Positions 6,834 through 14,920 are shown, counted from the first letter of the stretch. The stretch: DNA of 26,456 nucleotides from RGIG4608 sp964534905 (GCA_964534905.1 CAZHPZ010000013.1:1-26456), one strand, 5' to 3'. The notes: generated by a model from the letters alone, not told the origin. Program-made: numbers and translations.

Positions 6834-8990
6834 TCAATTCAGTCCCTTCATTGAGAGCGATATTCTCTTTTTCTTCACATCAACGCCGAGAACCTTGACT
6901 CTGACATTGTCGCCGAGGGATACCACCTGTGATGGATGCTTAACGTATTTATCCGAAAGCTCAGAAATATGCACAAGTCCGTCCTGATGAACTCCTATAT
7001 CTACAAAAACTCCGAAATCAATAACGTTTCGTACCGTTCCCGTAAGTATCATATCGGGCTTAAGGTCCTCCATACCGAGTATATCGTCACGGAGAACAGG
7101 AGCGGGAAAGCTGTCTCTTATATCACGGCCGGGCTTTTCAAGCTCGCCTATTATATCCATAAGCGTAGGCTCACCTATTCCGAATTCATTCGCAAGCCTT
7201 GCAAAACCGTAGCTTTTAGCCTTTACTCGAAGCATGGAAAGCTTGTTTTGCTTAACGTCGTCCTCGCTGTATTCGAATTTGGAAAGAAGCTTCTGCGCCG
7301 CTTCATATGATTCGGGGTGAACTCCTGTATTATCGAGAATATTCTTCGAATCCGGAACGCGTAAAAATCCGGCACACTGCTCATATGCCTTAGCGCCTAT
7401 GCGAGGCACCTTGAGTACCTCGGATCTTGTCTTAAAGGCTCCGTTTTCTTCACGGTACTTAACTATGTTTTTGGCGCTCGTTGCATTAATTCCCGCAATA
7501 TACGAAAGAAGCGAGTGCGATGCGGTATTGATGTCAACTCCGACGCTGTTAACACAATCCTCAACTACTCCCGAGAGAGCTTCGTCAAGACGTGCCTGCT
7601 TCATATCGTGCTGATATTGACCCACTCCTATGGATTTGGGATCAATCTTAACAAGCTCCGCAAGAGGATCCTGAAGTCTGCGCGCAATGGAGACAGCAGA
7701 GCGCTGCATTACGTCGAAATCCGGAAATTCGTCACTTGCAAGCTTAGATGCCGAGTAAACGGACGCTCCCGCTTCGCTTACAATAATATATTTCGTTCCG
7801 CAGTTCATCTCTCCGAGGAGCTCCGCGATAAATATTTCACTTTCCTTGGATGCAGTACCGTTTCCGATAGCGATAACGTCGACCTTATGCTCGTTTATCA
7901 TTCGCTTCACTACCCTTTTTGCTTCCTCCGTTCTCTGACGGGGCTTTGTGGGGTAAATAACTCCCGTATCAAGCACCTTGCCGAGCGGATTAACAACGGC
8001 AAGCTTGCATCCGTTTACATATCCGGGGTCGAAGCCGAGAACAACCTTACCCTTTAGAGGAGACTGCATAAGCAGATGCTTGAGATTATCTGAGAAAAGA
8101 GATATCGCGCCCTCACAGGCATTATCAAAGAGATCGTTAAGTATCTCTCTTTCAACGCTCGGAGCAATAAGTCTGTCATATCCGTCAAGCACAGCCGCCT
8201 CAACATAAGGCTTAGCGGGGCTGTCACCTGCGACAATCACGGAATTGTAAAGATAGTTCAGTATAATATCCTTATCCACCGTAATGTTTTCCTTTAGGAA
8301 CTCCTCCTTTTCACCTCTGTGAATAGCCAAAACTCTGTGAGGCGGAATTTTATTTACACGCTCGCTGTAATCATAGTACTGTGAGTAAACGGAATCCTCC
8401 TCACCGGTTGTCTTGCTGACAACAAGACCGAATCCAAAGGTCAGACGTCTGATCTCCTTGCGATGATCGGCATTATCCGATATACTCTCCGCAATTATAT
8501 CGCAAGCACCCGCAAATGCATCCTGTGCGCTTTCAACACCCTTTTCGGGGTCAATGAGGCTCTGTGCCACCTCGTCAAGTGACGGCTCATATGTCTTTTT
8601 CTGTTCAAGCAAAAGTATCGCAAGAGGCTCAAGTCCTCTTTCCTTTGCAACGCTTGCTCTCGTCTTTCTGTGCGGACGGAACGGACGGTATATATCGTCT
8701 ATTTCCGTTATAGTGCTTGCATTTCTTATTGCCGCCTCTATCTCGGGAGTAAGCTTTTCCTGTGCCCTGATAAGCTCCGTGACCTCATCCTTGCGCTTTT
8801 CTATGTTACGCAAATAAGTAAGACGCTCGTCGAATTTACGCAATATCTCATCGTCAAGCGATCCCGTTACCTCTTTTCTGTATCGTGCGATAAACGGAAT
8901 TGTATTTCCCTCATCTATAAGTGCGGCAGTTTTTTCTACCTGTTCGAGCGTAATATTAAGCTCATTTGCAAGTGTTTCGAAAATATTCAT
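6834..8990 (-). CDS. tex: Tex family S1 RNA-binding protein
   Basis: A 718-aa protein matching the Tex/YdcI transcription accessory factor family, cytosolic nucleic-acid binding proteins related to eukaryotic Spt6. The N-terminal helical region opens with IPFIARYRKEVTGSLDD, a Tex hallmark. A YqgF-like RNase H fold follows (KVVLGFDPGYVNG, about residue 317), then helix-hairpin-helix segments (VGVDINTAS, LKVPRIGAKAYEQCAGFLR) and a C-terminal S1 domain (GTVRNVIDFGVFVDIGVHQDGLVHISE, which starts about residue 652). GAGGA precedes the ATG by 7 bp. The start overlaps the rsuA stop by 4 bp (ATGA), so it is the last gene of the queA-ansA-rsuA-tex unit. Its precise cellular role in Clostridia is not settled. 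Confidence 0.96.
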   Translation of the reverse strand: MNIFETLANELNITLEQVEKTAALIDEGNTIPFIARYRKEVTGSLDDEILRKFDERLTYLRNIEKRKDEVTELIRAQEKLTPEIEAAIRNASTITEIDDIYRPFRPHRKTRASVAKERGLEPLAILLLEQKKTYEPSLDEVAQSLIDPEKGVESAQDAFAGACDIIAESISDNADHRKEIRRLTFGFGLVVSKTTGEEDSVYSQYYDYSERVNKIPPHRVLAIHRGEKEEFLKENITVDKDIILNYLYNSVIVAGDSPAKPYVEAAVLDGYDRLIAPSVEREILNDLFDNACEGAISLFSDNLKHLLMQSPLKGKVVLGFDPGYVNGCKLAVVNPLGKVLDTGVIYPTKPRQRTEEAKRVVKRMINEHKVDVIAIGNGTASKESEIFIAELLGEMNCGTKYIIVSEAGASVYSASKLASDEFPDFDVMQRSAVSIARRLQDPLAELVKIDPKSIGVGQYQHDMKQARLDEALSGVVEDCVNSVGVDINTASHSLLSYIAGINATSAKNIVKYREENGAFKTRSEVLKVPRIGAKAYEQCAGFLRVPDSKNILDNTGVHPESYEAAQKLLSKFEYSEDDVKQNKLSMLRVKAKSYGFARLANEFGIGEPTLMDIIGELEKPGRDIRDSFPAPVLRDDILGMEDLKPDMILTGTVRNVIDFGVFVDIGVHQDGLVHISELSDKYVKHPSQVVSLGDNVRVKVLGVDVKKKRISLSMKGLN

Positions 8991-9694
8991 CTGTGTTCCT
9001 CTAATTTTTTCTTTTCATCTTCCGTAAGATATCTCCATTCTCCCCTATCAAGGCTCAAATCAAGCGAGAGAGGGCCGAATGTTACTCTTTCGAGATAAGT
9101 TATTTTATTGTTTACAGATTCAAGCATACGCTTTATCTGATGATATTTACCCTCCACAAGAGTAATATATCCCGACATATTGCCCTCAAAAAGCTCTATT
9201 TTCGAAGGCTTTGTTACATACCCGTTCTCAAGAGTGGCGCCCACCTCAAGAGAGCGTGCCTCATCGTCGGAAAGAGGGAATTTGCATTCAAATCTATATT
9301 TCTTTGTAACATGGTGCTTCGGAGAAAGAAGTCTGTGTGACAGCTCGCCGTCGTTTGTAAGCATAATAAGGCCGAGCGTGTGCTTGTCAAGCCTGCCGCA
9401 CGGAAAAAGTCCGAGTCCCCGAAGGTCCTCCGGAAGAATGTCAACGACCGTTCTGTCACGTCCGTCCTCCGTTGCACTTACCACTCCGTCGGGCTTGTTC
9501 ATCATAATATAGACATATTTGCGATATTCTATTTTTCGTCCGCAATACGTTACCACATCTGTTTCGGGATTGATATGAGCGTCAGCCTTTTTCACGGGAA
9601 CTCCGTTGATAAGTATTGCTCCGGAACGGGCCGCACGTGAGGATTCACTCCGAGTGGCAACGCCCATATTACTCAAAAATTTATCTATTCTCAT
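8987..9694 (-). CDS. rsuA: RsuA/RluB-family rRNA pseudouridine synthase
   Basis: A 235-aa pseudouridine synthase. An N-terminal S4 RNA-binding domain (MRIDKFLSNMG onward, about 1-50) precedes the catalytic domain, whose GRLDKHTLGLIMLTNDG motif holds the catalytic Asp (D103); the C-terminal EGKYHQIKRM motif is also typical. Length and motifs fit the RsuA (16S rRNA position 516) branch better than RluB/E, but the subfamily is a judgement. The start has only a weak GGTGA site. It lies 10 bp after ansA and overlaps tex by 4 bp, so it is expressed within the queA operon. Confidence 0.92.
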   Translation of the reverse strand: MRIDKFLSNMGVATRSESSRAARSGAILINGVPVKKADAHINPETDVVTYCGRKIEYRKYVYIMMNKPDGVVSATEDGRDRTVVDILPEDLRGLGLFPCGRLDKHTLGLIMLTNDGELSHRLLSPKHHVTKKYRFECKFPLSDDEARSLEVGATLENGYVTKPSKIELFEGNMSGYITLVEGKYHQIKRMLESVNNKITYLERVTFGPLSLDLSLDRGEWRYLTEDEKKKLEEHR

Positions 9695-9704
9695 ATCTTC
9701 ACCG

Positions 9705-10718
9705 TCAGCTAAGCTCTCCGCAAATATTCTTCTCCATAAGAGACTTTATCTCTTGCTTTGAAAGACCGAGGCTAAAAAGATAATAAAGCTTTGCGACCGC
9801 CGCCTCCGTTGTCATATCTCTTCCGCTGACAGCTCCCGCTCCCTTAAGAGTCGAGCTTGTTTCATACGCGCCGAGAGTGACTGTACCCGACGGGCACTGT
9901 GAGCAAACCGCAATTACCGAGCCTGATGCAAACGCCTTTTTTATGATAGGGAGAAGTCCCTCTCCTCCGCCGGGAATATTTCCCGCTCCGAAGGTTTCAA
10001 GTACAATTCCCGACAGCTTTTCCGTCATTATTTCCTCAAAGAGCCCGAACTGAATTCCCGGAAATATCTTAAGTACTCCGATCGGTACATTTGAAAAAGG
10101 ATGAAACTCCAAGCTTTCTCCGTCCCTGTGACGCAGCAGTGCGCTTTTGTTATACTTCACCGTAATACCGACGTCGGCAAGATGAGGATAATTCGGCGAG
10201 TCGAATGCAACCAAATCGTCCGCACTCATCTTCATAGCACGATTTCCGCGCAAAAGCTTGCCGCTGAAATAAAGAGCAACCTCGCCTATTACACCCTCTG
10301 CGGCAATAAGCACACTCGTGATAAGATTATCGCGTCCGTCGCTTCTTATTTCGGAAAGCGGAATTTGAGAGCCTGTAAGAATAACGGGCTTGCGTGTTCC
10401 CTTAAGAATAAATGAAAGCGCAGATGCGGTATAAGCCATGGTATCCGTTCCGTGAAGCACAACAAATCCGTCATACTGCCCGTAATTTTCGTAAATTACG
10501 CCCGCTATCGCATTCCACTCCTTGACGGTCATATTCGACGAATCGAGCAAAGGTGACATCTCATACATATCCCATCTCGGAAAGTCCTCGCGCATAAGAT
10601 CGGGAATTGATTTAAGCTGCCCCTCAAGAAAATCCGGAGCGGGTCCGTATCCGTGCTCGGTACGCTTCATTCCGATCGTACCGCCGGTGTATATTATAAG
10701 TACTTTTTTATCATTCAT
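9705..10718 (-). CDS. ansA: Type I (cytoplasmic) L-asparaginase
   Basis: A 337-aa asparaginase hydrolysing L-asparagine to aspartate and ammonia. It has no signal peptide and is the length of the E. coli AnsA type. The catalytic residues fall at the classical numbers: T14 in TGGTIG, T91 and D92 in HGTDTM, and K163 in NRAMKM. It starts 4 bp after the queA stop with no obvious Shine-Dalgarno site, which suggests translational coupling. Nothing in the operon explains a special role beyond nitrogen metabolism. An archaeal-style GatD relative is excluded by length and the lack of an N-terminal extension. Confidence 0.94.
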   Translation of the reverse strand: MNDKKVLIIYTGGTIGMKRTEHGYGPAPDFLEGQLKSIPDLMREDFPRWDMYEMSPLLDSSNMTVKEWNAIAGVIYENYGQYDGFVVLHGTDTMAYTASALSFILKGTRKPVILTGSQIPLSEIRSDGRDNLITSVLIAAEGVIGEVALYFSGKLLRGNRAMKMSADDLVAFDSPNYPHLADVGITVKYNKSALLRHRDGESLEFHPFSNVPIGVLKIFPGIQFGLFEEIMTEKLSGIVLETFGAGNIPGGGEGLLPIIKKAFASGSVIAVCSQCPSGTVTLGAYETSSTLKGAGAVSGRDMTTEAAVAKLYYLFSLGLSKQEIKSLMEKNICGELS

Positions 10719-10722
10719 ACAA

Positions 10723-11802
10723 TCATTCTATAAGCATAGCATCTCCAAAGGAGAAGAAGCGATATTTTTCTTCAACCGCAAGTCTGTATGCGTCCATCAT
10801 TTTTTCCTTGTTGTAAAAGGCGGAAACAAGCATAAGAAGCGTGCTCTCCGGAAGATGGAAATTGGTTATAAGAGCGTCAACAGCCTTAAACTTATATCCG
10901 GGATATATAAATATTCCCGTATCTCCCTCGCATGCCGGAATATATCCGTCGTCTCTTGCAACGCTTTCAATGGTTCTGCACGATGTTGTTCCCACGCATA
11001 TAACTCTTCCGCCGCGCGCGCGTCTCTCATTGATTATATCGGCGCTTTCCTGTGATACCGAAAAATGCTCGGTGTGCATTATATGCTCGTCTATTCTGTC
11101 AGCCTTTACAGGGCGAAACGTACCGAGTCCTACGTGAAGCATAACAGGCACTATCGCAACGCCCATTCCGCGTATTTTTTCAAGAAGCTCGGGAGTGAAA
11201 TGAAGTCCCGCCGTAGGAGCAGCAGCCGAGCCCTCCTCACGTGCATACACCGTCTGATAACGGCTGTTATCCGTAAGCCTCTCCGTAATATAAGGAGGAA
11301 GCGGCATAAGTCCGATCACGTGAAGTATCTCATATATACTTGTGTATTTTTCTCTGTCATAATCAAATTTTATAAGTCGGTTTCCCTCTTCTACTATGTC
11401 GACAATCTCTCCGACAAGAGCTCCGTCTCCGAAAACAAGACGAGAGCCGATTTTAGCCCTCTTACCGGGCTTAACGAGAGTTTCCCACACATCAAGACCG
11501 TGAGAGCGAAGAAGCAAAAGCTCTATCTTCGCCTCTTCTCTTCCCTCCACGTGACCGTAAAGCCTTGCGGGAATGACCTTGGAATCGTTTATAACGAGCG
11601 TATCTCCCTCTCTGAAATAATCGCATATATCGTAAAAATGTCTATGGCTTATCTCACCGCTCTCCCTGTCTATTACCATAAGTCTGGAGTTATCTCTTTT
11701 CTCCATCGGGTGCTGAGCTATGAGCTCCTGAGGAAGCTCATAATAAAAATCCGAGGTAAGAAGATCGGTATGAACCTTTTCGTTTACAATAGTATCCTTC
11801 AT
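10723..11802 (-). CDS. queA: tRNA preQ1(34) S-adenosylmethionine ribosyltransferase-isomerase
   Basis: A 359-aa QueA, which transfers and isomerises the ribosyl moiety of SAM to preQ1 in tRNA to make epoxyqueuosine. The family opening TSDFYYELPQELIAQ, the RDNSRLMV segment, NDSKVIPARL, and the GLHFT and HVGLGTFRPV signature segments are all visible. The ATG at 11802 follows GGACGG; a TTG four codons further up is possible. The first 17 or so residues before TSDF are longer than in most QueA proteins and could be a leader of no function. It is the first gene of the queA-ansA-rsuA-tex operon. No other queuosine genes are in the window. Confidence 0.96.
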   Translation of the reverse strand: MKDTIVNEKVHTDLLTSDFYYELPQELIAQHPMEKRDNSRLMVIDRESGEISHRHFYDICDYFREGDTLVINDSKVIPARLYGHVEGREEAKIELLLLRSHGLDVWETLVKPGKRAKIGSRLVFGDGALVGEIVDIVEEGNRLIKFDYDREKYTSIYEILHVIGLMPLPPYITERLTDNSRYQTVYAREEGSAAAPTAGLHFTPELLEKIRGMGVAIVPVMLHVGLGTFRPVKADRIDEHIMHTEHFSVSQESADIINERRARGGRVICVGTTSCRTIESVARDDGYIPACEGDTGIFIYPGYKFKAVDALITNFHLPESTLLMLVSAFYNKEKMMDAYRLAVEEKYRFFSFGDAMLIE

Positions 11803-11845
11803 TTTTCCGTCCAATCTATATCAATTCAATATTTTGCGTCATAAA

Positions 11846-11874
11846 ATGACAATGTATATTCTTCTTAATATTAT
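11846..11874 (+). promoter_or_regulatory. Promoter of dapA
   Basis: ATGACA (11846-11851), a 17-bp spacer, and TATTAT (11869-11874); each hexamer differs from consensus at one base. The leader to dapA would be only about 45 nt, too short for a lysine riboswitch. Confidence 0.55.
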
Positions 11875-11898
11875 ACATTATTTTTTCGAATTTTTCAA
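11870..11898 (-). promoter_or_regulatory. Promoter of the queA-ansA-rsuA-tex operon
   Basis: On the minus strand TTGAAA (11893-11898), a 17-bp spacer, and consensus TATAAT (11870-11875). Its -10 box occupies the same base pairs as the -10 box of the plus-strand dapA promoter. Confidence 0.7.
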
Positions 11899-11926
11899 CT
11901 CTATTTTTCATTTAGGAGCAATATTT

Positions 11927-12820
11927 ATGAAAAAGAATAACACGAGCGTATTTCAAGGCGTTGCCACTGCGCTTATAACTCCGTTTTCGAACGGACGAAT
12001 AGATTACGACAGTGCAGAACGGCTTATAGAATTTCAAATATCCGAGGGCATAGACGCTCTGCTTGTATGCGGAACAACGGGAGAGAGCGCGACATTATCG
12101 GAAAAAGAAAAGAAAGAGCTTATTCGTTTCACCGTCGACCAAGTCGGTGGCAGAGTGCCCGTTATAGCAGGAACCGGTTCAAATTGCACAAGCAGTGCCG
12201 TAAATTTATCGAGATATGCCGAGGGAGCCAGAGCCGATGCTCTTCTGTGCGTGACTCCTTACTACAACAAAGCAAGTGATGAGGGACTGATATTGCACTA
12301 CCGTGCCATATCGGAGGCAGTCGGCATACCCGTAATGATTTACAATGTTCCCTCAAGAACGGGACTTAACATTTCGCCTCATTTATACGAGGCTCTCGCA
12401 TCACTTGATAACGTAGTCGGTGTCAAGGAGGCAAGCGGATCTGTCGCGTATTTTGCGGAGCTTGAGGAAAAATACGGTGAGATGCTCGATATATACTCGG
12501 GAAATGACAATCTTATGCTCCCCTCTCTGCGAGTCGGCGGCTCAGGCATATTCTCCGTGTTATCCAATCTCTTGCCGAGCGAGGTAGGAAGCTTATACCG
12601 TCTTTGGATTTCGGGCAATGACGGAGGGGCGAGCGAGCTGTACGAAAGACTGTTGCCGCTTACCGAGGCTCTGCTTTCAGAGGTAAATCCCATTCCCATT
12701 AAAGCTTTGCTTGCAAGCATCGGTCTTTGCCGTGAGGAATACAGATTGCCGCTTTGTCCTCTGTCAGAGGATAAAAGAAAGGTTCTCTTGAAAGCAGCCG
12801 AACCGTATATCGGCATATAA
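11927..12820 (+). CDS. dapA: 4-hydroxy-tetrahydrodipicolinate synthase
   Basis: A 297-aa DapA, condensing pyruvate with aspartate semialdehyde at the first committed step of lysine and diaminopimelate synthesis. The motifs are GTTGES, the YYNK segment with its active-site Tyr, YNVPSRTG, and the Schiff-base Lys in GVKEAS. The start at 11927 follows AGGAG with an 8-bp gap; earlier in-frame codons run through the promoter and are rejected. It stands alone between two divergent or convergent minus-strand genes, with its own promoter and terminator and no other lysine genes beside it. Other members of the NAL/DHDPS family such as N-acetylneuraminate lyase are less likely given the motifs. Confidence 0.94.
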   Translation: MKKNNTSVFQGVATALITPFSNGRIDYDSAERLIEFQISEGIDALLVCGTTGESATLSEKEKKELIRFTVDQVGGRVPVIAGTGSNCTSSAVNLSRYAEGARADALLCVTPYYNKASDEGLILHYRAISEAVGIPVMIYNVPSRTGLNISPHLYEALASLDNVVGVKEASGSVAYFAELEEKYGEMLDIYSGNDNLMLPSLRVGGSGIFSVLSNLLPSEVGSLYRLWISGNDGGASELYERLLPLTEALLSEVNPIPIKALLASIGLCREEYRLPLCPLSEDKRKVLLKAAEPYIGI

Positions 12821-12848
12821 AAAAGCCGTCGGAGCACCGACGGCTTTT
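12821..12848. terminator. Bidirectional terminator between dapA and tetR
   Basis: A 12-bp perfect stem with A-run on one side and T-run on the other (12821-12832 with 12837-12848, loop AGCA), just after the dapA stop and 8 bp from the tetR stop. It can serve both convergent genes. Confidence 0.88.
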
Positions 12849-12855
12849 AGTTCTT

Positions 12856-13434
12856 TTATACAAGTGCAAGTTCCTTCGCCACGCAGTATCTTATAAAATC
12901 AAAATTCTCCGCGGTATTGGCAAGATCGCCTCTTTCAAGCAAGAGTGTAGCTTCAAAAACAATAGCTCTAATAACGAAACTTTTGCGTCTCGCTTCCCTA
13001 TCCGAAACATTATTCAGCTTCATATAATGCTCAAGCTCAAGCTCAATAAAGTTTCTCGCGCTGTCGATATCATCCGAACTCTCATCATCGACCTCAAGAT
13101 TATCAAGCAGTATGATGGAGCGGTAATTCGGATTTCCGACAAGAAACTTAATATAAAAAACGCAAAGCTCAATAAGAAGCTGCTTTTCGTCATCGCGGTA
13201 AAGCTTTTTTATCTCCTCCTTGAGAAGTGACCACTGATATTTAATATATTGAATTATTTCAAGAACAAAGCCGTCCTTATTAGTAAAGTAATTATACGGT
13301 GTCGCACATGACACGTTGCAAGAAAGCGCAACCTGACGAAGCGAGAAATCCGCAACTCCGCAATTTCCTATTTCGTCTATGCCGGCAAGTATAAGTCTTT
13401 CCTTTATTGTTTTTCTTGCAAATTTATTATCCAT
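12856..13434 (-). CDS. TetR/AcrR-family transcriptional regulator
   Basis: A 192-aa one-domain-plus-ligand-domain regulator. Residues about 9-55 form the TetR helix-turn-helix (ERLILAGIDEIGNCG, then FSLRQVALSCNVSCATPYNYFTNKDGF); the helical C-terminal half would hold the ligand pocket and dimer interface and is not assignable to a ligand class by eye. GGGGAGG lies 10 bp before the ATG. The gene is divergent from the aromatic operon, and two copies of a 13-bp palindrome lie between them, one over its own -35 box. I infer autoregulation plus repression of the aro operon. The inducer could be an aromatic amino acid or a pathway intermediate, but nothing in the sequence shows which. Alternatively, it could govern distant genes and only itself here. 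Confidence 0.9.
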   Translation of the reverse strand: MDNKFARKTIKERLILAGIDEIGNCGVADFSLRQVALSCNVSCATPYNYFTNKDGFVLEIIQYIKYQWSLLKEEIKKLYRDDEKQLLIELCVFYIKFLVGNPNYRSIILLDNLEVDDESSDDIDSARNFIELELEHYMKLNNVSDREARRKSFVIRAIVFEATLLLERGDLANTAENFDFIRYCVAKELALV

Positions 13435-13471
13435 AGTTAAGCGTCCTCCCCGATAAATTCGGTGTTAGTTT

Positions 13472-13500
13472 ATTATATACGAGAAAAGCAAAATTGTCAA
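13472..13500 (-). promoter_or_regulatory. Consensus promoter of tetR
   Basis: On the minus strand TTGACA (13495-13500), exactly 17 bp, TATAAT (13472-13477): a perfect sigma-A promoter, about 35 bp before the tetR start. Its -35 box lies inside the palindrome at 13494-13506. Confidence 0.85.
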
Positions 13501-13506
13501 TGATAA
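13494..13506. promoter_or_regulatory. Putative TetR operator, tetR-proximal copy
   Basis: TTGTCAATGATAA, one base away from the perfect palindrome TTATCA-N-TGATAA. The deviating base is the one that makes the minus-strand -35 hexamer a perfect TTGACA. Bound protein would cover the tetR -35. Confidence 0.65.
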
Positions 13507-13532
13507 TTTTCAAAAAATAATCAAAAAACATA

Positions 13533-13561
13533 TTGACTTTTTTATATAAAAATAGTAAAAT
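13533..13561 (+). promoter_or_regulatory. Promoter of the aromatic biosynthesis operon
   Basis: TTGACT (13533-13538), a 17-bp AT-rich spacer, and TAAAAT (13556-13561). The expected transcription start is near 13568, immediately before the perfect palindrome at 13571. The leader is only about 45 nt, so there is no room for a T-box or riboswitch. Confidence 0.8.
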
Positions 13562-13570
13562 GATTAAAAG

Positions 13571-13583
13571 TTATCATTGATAA
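13571..13583. promoter_or_regulatory. Putative TetR operator, aro-proximal copy
   Basis: TTATCATTGATAA is a perfect 6-1-6 palindrome. It sits just downstream of the -10 box, over the predicted start of transcription, a classical position for a repressor. Its centre is 77 bp from the centre of the other copy. Confidence 0.68.
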
Positions 13584-13612
13584 TTATGCAAATTTTTACG
13601 AAAGGCATTCTT

Positions 13613-14920
13613 ATGGACAAGCTCACACGCGCAAGAGAAGAAATAAACAGAATAGACTCCGAGATGGCCGGGCTCTTTTGCGAAAGAATGAAAGCCGCAA
13701 GAGATGTTGCCGATTACAAGGCAGAGCATTCTCTTCCGATATTCGATGCCGCACGCGAATCGGCTGTTATAGAGCGAAATTCATCCCTCGTCGACGGTGA
13801 GCTTAAGCAATACTATACGGAATTTCTCAAGGCAAGCATACGCCTCTCGCGTTCTTATCAAGCACAGCTTCATCCGAACCTTTCGAAAAATGTCCGTGAG
13901 GAAAACGGTACAAAGGTCATATCCGTGGATCTTAAAAATACGCAGTACAGCATATATCTCGGATATGACATTATGTCTGATTCAGGCAAGCATTTCAATC
14001 TTGACAGGCGCGCTCTTATATTGACGGACGACGGGGTTCCCCATGAATATTCCGAGGAGATAGCAAAGCAGTGCAAATATCCCTTTATTTTCACCGTACA
14101 TTGCGGAGAGCATTCAAAGAGCCTTTCAAGCCTTGAAAAAATACTTTCCTTTATGGCGGAGAATGAATTTACACGTACGGATTGTGTCGTTGCGGTCGGT
14201 GGCGGTGTTGTCGGAGATCTCGGAGGATTTGCTGCCTCCGTATATATGAGAGGAATTGATTTTTATAATATTCCGACGACCTTGCTCTCTCAGGTTGATT
14301 CGTCGATCGGCGGAAAAACCGCGGTAAACCTTGACGGATTCAAAAATACCGTGGGGGCATTTTATCAGCCGAAGGGAGTGCTCATAGACACAAAAGCATT
14401 GCTCACTCTTGACACGAGAAATATCAGAGCCGGACTTGCCGAGTCATTGAAAATGGCTTGTACGAGTGATCCCGAGCTTTTTGCTCTTTTTGAAAGCGGA
14501 GAATATCTTTCAAGCATTGAAAACGTGATTTTACGCTCACTTCTTATAAAGAAAGGCATCGTCGAACGTGACGAAAAGGAGAGTGGCGAGAGAAAAATAC
14601 TGAATTTCGGACACACCGTGGGGCACGCAATAGAAAGTGCAACAGACCTTATTCACGGTGAGAGCGTTGCGGTCGGTATGCTCTGCATGTGCGACGGCGA
14701 TATCAGAGAAAGGCTTGAGCTTATACTTTGCGATATCGGACTTCCGACAAGCGTCGACGCAGACAAAGAAAAGCTCTACAACCTTATTCTCCGTGACAAA
14801 AAAGCGAGCGGAAGCAATATTACGGTGGTTTACGTAAGAGAAATAGGCAAAGCGGAGCTTATCACTCTGCCAAAGCAAAAAATATACGGCTATATTAACT
14901 GTAACGGAGGTGCAAGGTGA
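13613..14920 (+). CDS. aroB: Chorismate mutase / 3-dehydroquinate synthase fusion
   Basis: A 435-aa fusion. Residues 1-89 form an AroQ-type chorismate mutase (chorismate to prephenate). Lined up by eye with the E. coli P-protein mutase domain, the active-site residues are present: R8, R25, K36, D45, R48, E49, S79 and Q83. Residues about 98-435 form 3-dehydroquinate synthase (DAHP to 3-dehydroquinate), with the NAD-binding GGGVVGDLGG (196-205), IPTTLLSQVDSSIGGKTAVN, and metal ligands E277, H334 or H338, and H348 in HGE. The ATG at 13613 follows GAAAGG with a 7-bp gap; an earlier in-frame ATG would start inside the operator. No stop or frameshift lies at the junction, so this is one polypeptide. 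It is the first gene of the operon and overlaps aroC by 4 bp. Fusing the mutase to step 2 rather than to DAHP synthase is unusual. Confidence 0.95.
   Translation: MDKLTRAREEINRIDSEMAGLFCERMKAARDVADYKAEHSLPIFDAARESAVIERNSSLVDGELKQYYTEFLKASIRLSRSYQAQLHPNLSKNVREENGTKVISVDLKNTQYSIYLGYDIMSDSGKHFNLDRRALILTDDGVPHEYSEEIAKQCKYPFIFTVHCGEHSKSLSSLEKILSFMAENEFTRTDCVVAVGGGVVGDLGGFAASVYMRGIDFYNIPTTLLSQVDSSIGGKTAVNLDGFKNTVGAFYQPKGVLIDTKALLTLDTRNIRAGLAESLKMACTSDPELFALFESGEYLSSIENVILRSLLIKKGIVERDEKESGERKILNFGHTVGHAIESATDLIHGESVAVGMLCMCDGDIRERLELILCDIGLPTSVDADKEKLYNLILRDKKASGSNITVVYVREIGKAELITLPKQKIYGYINCNGGAR

Noticed and set aside
11065..11844. Plus-strand open frame of 259 codons opposite queA
   Set aside because: Antisense to queA, runs into the promoter region, and has no recognisable domain.
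11875..11926. Possible lysine riboswitch before dapA
   Set aside because: The leader after the best promoter is only about 45 nt, and no lysine-box motif or terminator is present.
13562..13612. Possible T-box or other RNA switch before the aro operon
   Set aside because: The leader is about 45 nt with no terminator hairpin and no T-box sequence; the palindrome there is better explained as a DNA operator.
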